From Brachionus rotundiformis (taxonomy: Eukaryota > Rotifera > Eurotatoria > Ploima > Brachionidae): 64,000 nt of DNA. This document shows positions 61,534-64,000 of the stretch, one piece after another. The stretch lies in NCBI GenBank assembly GCA_016802295.1, contig JAESIW010000020.1, forward strand, positions 4,812,821 to 4,876,820, in the 5' to 3' direction. A model generated the notes under the pieces. It was not told where the DNA came from and ran no database searches. It was given only the letters and a program-made list of their open reading frames with translations. The position numbers and the translations under genes are program-made. Numbering within the stretch: position 1 is the first letter of the stretch; the number at the start of each line of letters is the position of its first letter.

Positions 61534-62478
61534 ATGGATAAAAAAAAGCTTGGAGGCTCAATCGATTGGAATAGCTTAGTAGCCGGTACAGCTGGAGGAG
61601 CTGTTTCTACCGGAGTTTTTCATCCATTGGAATTAATCAAAATCAGATGGCAGGTTTATGAAGCAGCCACCTTAAAAAGGCTTAAATTCCTCGATAATCA
61701 ATCAAAAAATGTATCTACACAAGCACCAACGTACAGGCCTAAATACAAAAGCTTGATTGACACAGCTATTTCAGTTTATAAAAGTGAAAATGGAATTCGA
61801 GGACTTTATCGAGGATTTGGAATCAATACATTTGCATCAGGATCAGCTTGGGGACTTTATTTTTTGATCTATAATGGTCTAAAATCTAGACATGACAGCA
61901 AACTTACACTTGGTAATTATACTTTGGATGCTACGATTGCCGGAATTACGGTAATTTTTATAACCAATCCCCTTTTTCTGGTAAAGACTCGAATGTGTTT
62001 GCAATATAGCCAAATTGATGAAAAATTGGGAAAGACTGTAAAATACAAAAATTCCATTGAAGCTCTAAAAACAATTATAAGAAATGAGGGTATCTATGGA
62101 TTGTACACAGGATTTGTTCCGGGACTTTTTGGCACTTTAAATGGAACTATTCAAATGGTAACATACGATTTAATGAAATCCTGGTGGTCGAATCATTTGA
62201 ATGAAAATTTAACAACTTTACATTTTTCTGTGTTTAGTGGATTGTCAAAAATTTTGGCCGTAGTTTGTACATATCCATTTCAGTTGACTAGAGCTAGACT
62301 ACAAGATCAGCATCAAAACTACAAAAATTTTTTCGATGTAGTAAAAAAGACATATCGAAATGAAAGAATATATGGTTTTTATAAAGGACTAATACCAGGA
62401 CTTCTTCGGGTTACACCAGCAGCAAGTTTAACTTTTATAGTTTATGAAAATGTTCTTAAATATTTAAGAAAAAATTAA
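61534..62478 (+). CDS. SLC25A32: Mitochondrial carrier SLC25A32-like (folate/FAD transporter)
   Basis: Single exon, 314 aa, starting at the ATG at 61534 (an upstream in-frame extension begins at a non-ATG codon). Three carrier repeats with signatures PLELIK (near residue 31), PLFLVK (near 148) and PFQLTR (near 248), and matching RGLYRGF, YGLYTGF and YGFYKGL motifs. FVPGLFGTLNGTIQMVTYDLMK, ARLQDQHQNYKNFFDVV and RVTPAASLTFIVYENV follow the SLC25A32/FLX1 pattern. Members move folate and/or FAD into the mitochondrial matrix. Signature residues deviate from the classic PXDXXK (Glu, Phe and Gln at the acidic position), a known trait of this subfamily in repeats 2 and 3. A 20-residue polar insertion lies in repeat 1. 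The absence of introns differs from the neighbouring SLC25A42-like gene. Confidence 0.88.
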   Translation: MDKKKLGGSIDWNSLVAGTAGGAVSTGVFHPLELIKIRWQVYEAATLKRLKFLDNQSKNVSTQAPTYRPKYKSLIDTAISVYKSENGIRGLYRGFGINTFASGSAWGLYFLIYNGLKSRHDSKLTLGNYTLDATIAGITVIFITNPLFLVKTRMCLQYSQIDEKLGKTVKYKNSIEALKTIIRNEGIYGLYTGFVPGLFGTLNGTIQMVTYDLMKSWWSNHLNENLTTLHFSVFSGLSKILAVVCTYPFQLTRARLQDQHQNYKNFFDVVKKTYRNERIYGFYKGLIPGLLRVTPAASLTFIVYENVLKYLRKN

Positions 62479-62991
62479 CCTTATTTTCCATTAAAGATAA
62501 AATTAGAAATCAAACTAAAAATTAAGAATATTTATTTATTAAATCTGATTTTGTTAAAATTGTTGTTATTTTCATGAATGAATAAACAAGTTTACCTAAT
62601 TTAAAATCTTAAATTATTAATTTGTTGATAATGTAATATTTTTAATTTATAAATAAAAATAAATTGAAAAATAATCATTTTAAAATATCGAAAATTAATA
62701 GTGAGATACTTTTTAATAATTTTATAGAGGATTTAAAATCATCAAATTTTCTACCAAAAAAATTCATACCGAGATACAAACAAAATATTAAGTTTTATAT
62801 TCTAAACATAGGTATATTTTAATCTTAATATTAAGGTCTGATTTTTTAAAAACAATTTTTTTAGATTTGATTTGTTCAACTCACTTTTTTATTAAAATAT
62901 CTAAATTTATATACCAATACTTTAAGTCTACATTAAATAATCAAAAAATTAAATAAAGTTTATCAGATAAATGTAAGAAAAATCTACGAAT
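62479..62991. other. Intergenic, tail-to-tail of SLC25A32-like and PEPCK
   Basis: AT-rich 3' flanks of two convergent genes; nothing else seen. Confidence 0.5.
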
Positions 62992-64000
62992 TTAAAAATT
63001 TTCTATTCTTTGATTGAATAGATCGATCTGCTTATAAATTTCTGGAGGAGTAGAATCGTTTACGTATTCATCAAAATACTTTCGTATCTCCGCTACTTCT
63101 TCCTTCAAGAATCCTTTGTCTAGACTAAGGAGTTCACTCATTTGTTCCTTTGTTATCTCCAAACCATTGGTGTCTAAACAGTCAGTAGTTGGGACGTAAC
63201 CAATTGGTGTTTTTTGAGCAATTGAATCATCACCATCAGTTCTCTTAAAAATCCATTCTAGTACTCTTATGTTTTCTCCAAAGCCTGGCCACAAAAAGCT
63301 TCCTTGACCATTATTTGATTTTCTAAACCAATTAACATTGTAAATTCTGGGCATTTTTCTTCCATCTTTGTTCAGACTCAACCAATGTTTACAATAATCA
63401 CCAAAATTGTAACCAAAAAATGGTCTCATCGCAAACGGATCATGCATTATTACTTTTCCTTTATGTTCAGCAGCAGCTGTGGCCTCAGACCTGATAGACG
63501 CACCTACAAAAACACCATGCTCCCAATCGAATGCTTCGTAGATTAGAGGAACACCTATTGGACGTCTGCCTCCGAAAATGATAGCAGAAATTGGAACGCC
63601 TTCAGGACTTTCCCAATTAGAATCAATAATTGGACATTGTTCGGCTGGAGAACAAAATCTTGAATTTGGATGTGCAGCAGGCTCTATTGAATCTTTAGTC
63701 CAGTCTTTTCCTTTCCATGAAATCAAATGCTCTCCATGTGATACCATATTATCATCCAACCCTTCCCAATATACTTTACCATCCTCGGTATGAGCAACAT
63801 TGGTAAAAATTGTATTATACTGAACAACCTTTAAAGCAATTGGATTTGTATGCTCTGAAGTTCCTGGACATACACCGAAGAATCCATTTTCTGGATTAAT
63901 TGCTCTTAATTCTCCCTTTTCATTAAACTTCATCCAAGCAATGTCATCACCGACGCATTCAATTTTCCATCCAGGAACTGAAGGAGTCATCATGGCCAAA
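62992..64000 (-). CDS. PCK: Phosphoenolpyruvate carboxykinase (GTP), C-terminal part, cut by window edge
   Basis: Open from the right edge of the window to a stop at 62992, about 336 codons of a protein usually near 620 aa. Sequence is highly conserved: LAMMTPSVPGWKIECVGDDIAW, NPENGFFGVCPGTS, FGGRRPIGVPLIYEAFDW, SIRSEATAAAEHKGK and PFFGYNFGDY (guanine-nucleotide site), GSFLWPGFGEN and RVLEW. PEPCK turns oxaloacetate and GTP into PEP, CO2 and GDP, the committed step of gluconeogenesis and glyceroneogenesis. Cytosolic versus mitochondrial form cannot be judged because the N-terminus is outside. The P-loop and kinase-2 regions would lie to the right. Confidence 0.97.
   Translation of the reverse strand, partial: LAMMTPSVPGWKIECVGDDIAWMKFNEKGELRAINPENGFFGVCPGTSEHTNPIALKVVQYNTIFTNVAHTEDGKVYWEGLDDNMVSHGEHLISWKGKDWTKDSIEPAAHPNSRFCSPAEQCPIIDSNWESPEGVPISAIIFGGRRPIGVPLIYEAFDWEHGVFVGASIRSEATAAAEHKGKVIMHDPFAMRPFFGYNFGDYCKHWLSLNKDGRKMPRIYNVNWFRKSNNGQGSFLWPGFGENIRVLEWIFKRTDGDDSIAQKTPIGYVPTTDCLDTNGLEITKEQMSELLSLDKGFLKEEVAEIRKYFDEYVNDSTPPEIYKQIDLFNQRIENF

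Noticed and set aside
1..64000. CRISPR arrays, prokaryotic operons, phage or viral genes
   Set aside because: No regularly spaced repeats or prokaryotic gene layout; spliceosomal introns throughout indicate a eukaryotic chromosome.

Overview
The window is nuclear DNA of a small ciliated invertebrate, most likely a monogonont rotifer of the Brachionus type. This is inferred from strong AT richness, many short (about 50-60 nt) GT-AG introns, animal-specific genes (Dicer, EHBP1-like, TMEM30A, polycystin-like, IFT43, spinster, SLC25 carriers) and compact gene spacing. No rRNA, tRNA, CRISPR or prokaryotic signal was seen. Exons were rebuilt by hand from splice sites, frame continuity and family similarity.

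Layout, left to right: 5' end of an EHBP1-like endocytic adaptor (minus, runs off the left edge); TMEM30A/CDC50 flippase subunit (plus); a full-length Dicer (minus, tail-to-tail with TMEM30A) whose helicase motifs look destroyed; a decayed ORF; CCT7 chaperonin subunit (plus); a perfect-looking 123-bp-arm hairpin; an intronless fucosyltransferase-like gene; a 207-bp MITE; a small secreted protein; a repeat-rich gap; a 15-exon secreted EGF-repeat gene ending in a chitin-binding domain; a head-to-head inverted duplication carrying two identical Cys/Pro-rich genes; a small secreted gene resembling the C-terminal beta-sandwich of cholesterol-dependent cytolysins; SLC25A42-like and FBXO9-like genes (minus); a spinster transporter with two candidate alternative first exons; a zinc-finger/NHL protein; IFT43 (minus); a short type II membrane protein resembling only the stem of FUT8; a short polycystin-like channel; a LINE remnant containing filler DNA copied from that channel gene; an intronless SLC25A32-like carrier; and the 3' part of PEPCK (minus, runs off the right edge).

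The genes do not form one pathway. Most are housekeeping genes interleaved with lineage-type small secreted proteins and with repeat debris. The most notable items are the helicase-degenerate Dicer, two long inverted repeats that could make dsRNA, the spinster alternative first exons, the stand-alone cytolysin-domain-like protein, the stem-only FUT8-like gene, and the filler insertion in the LINE remnant.
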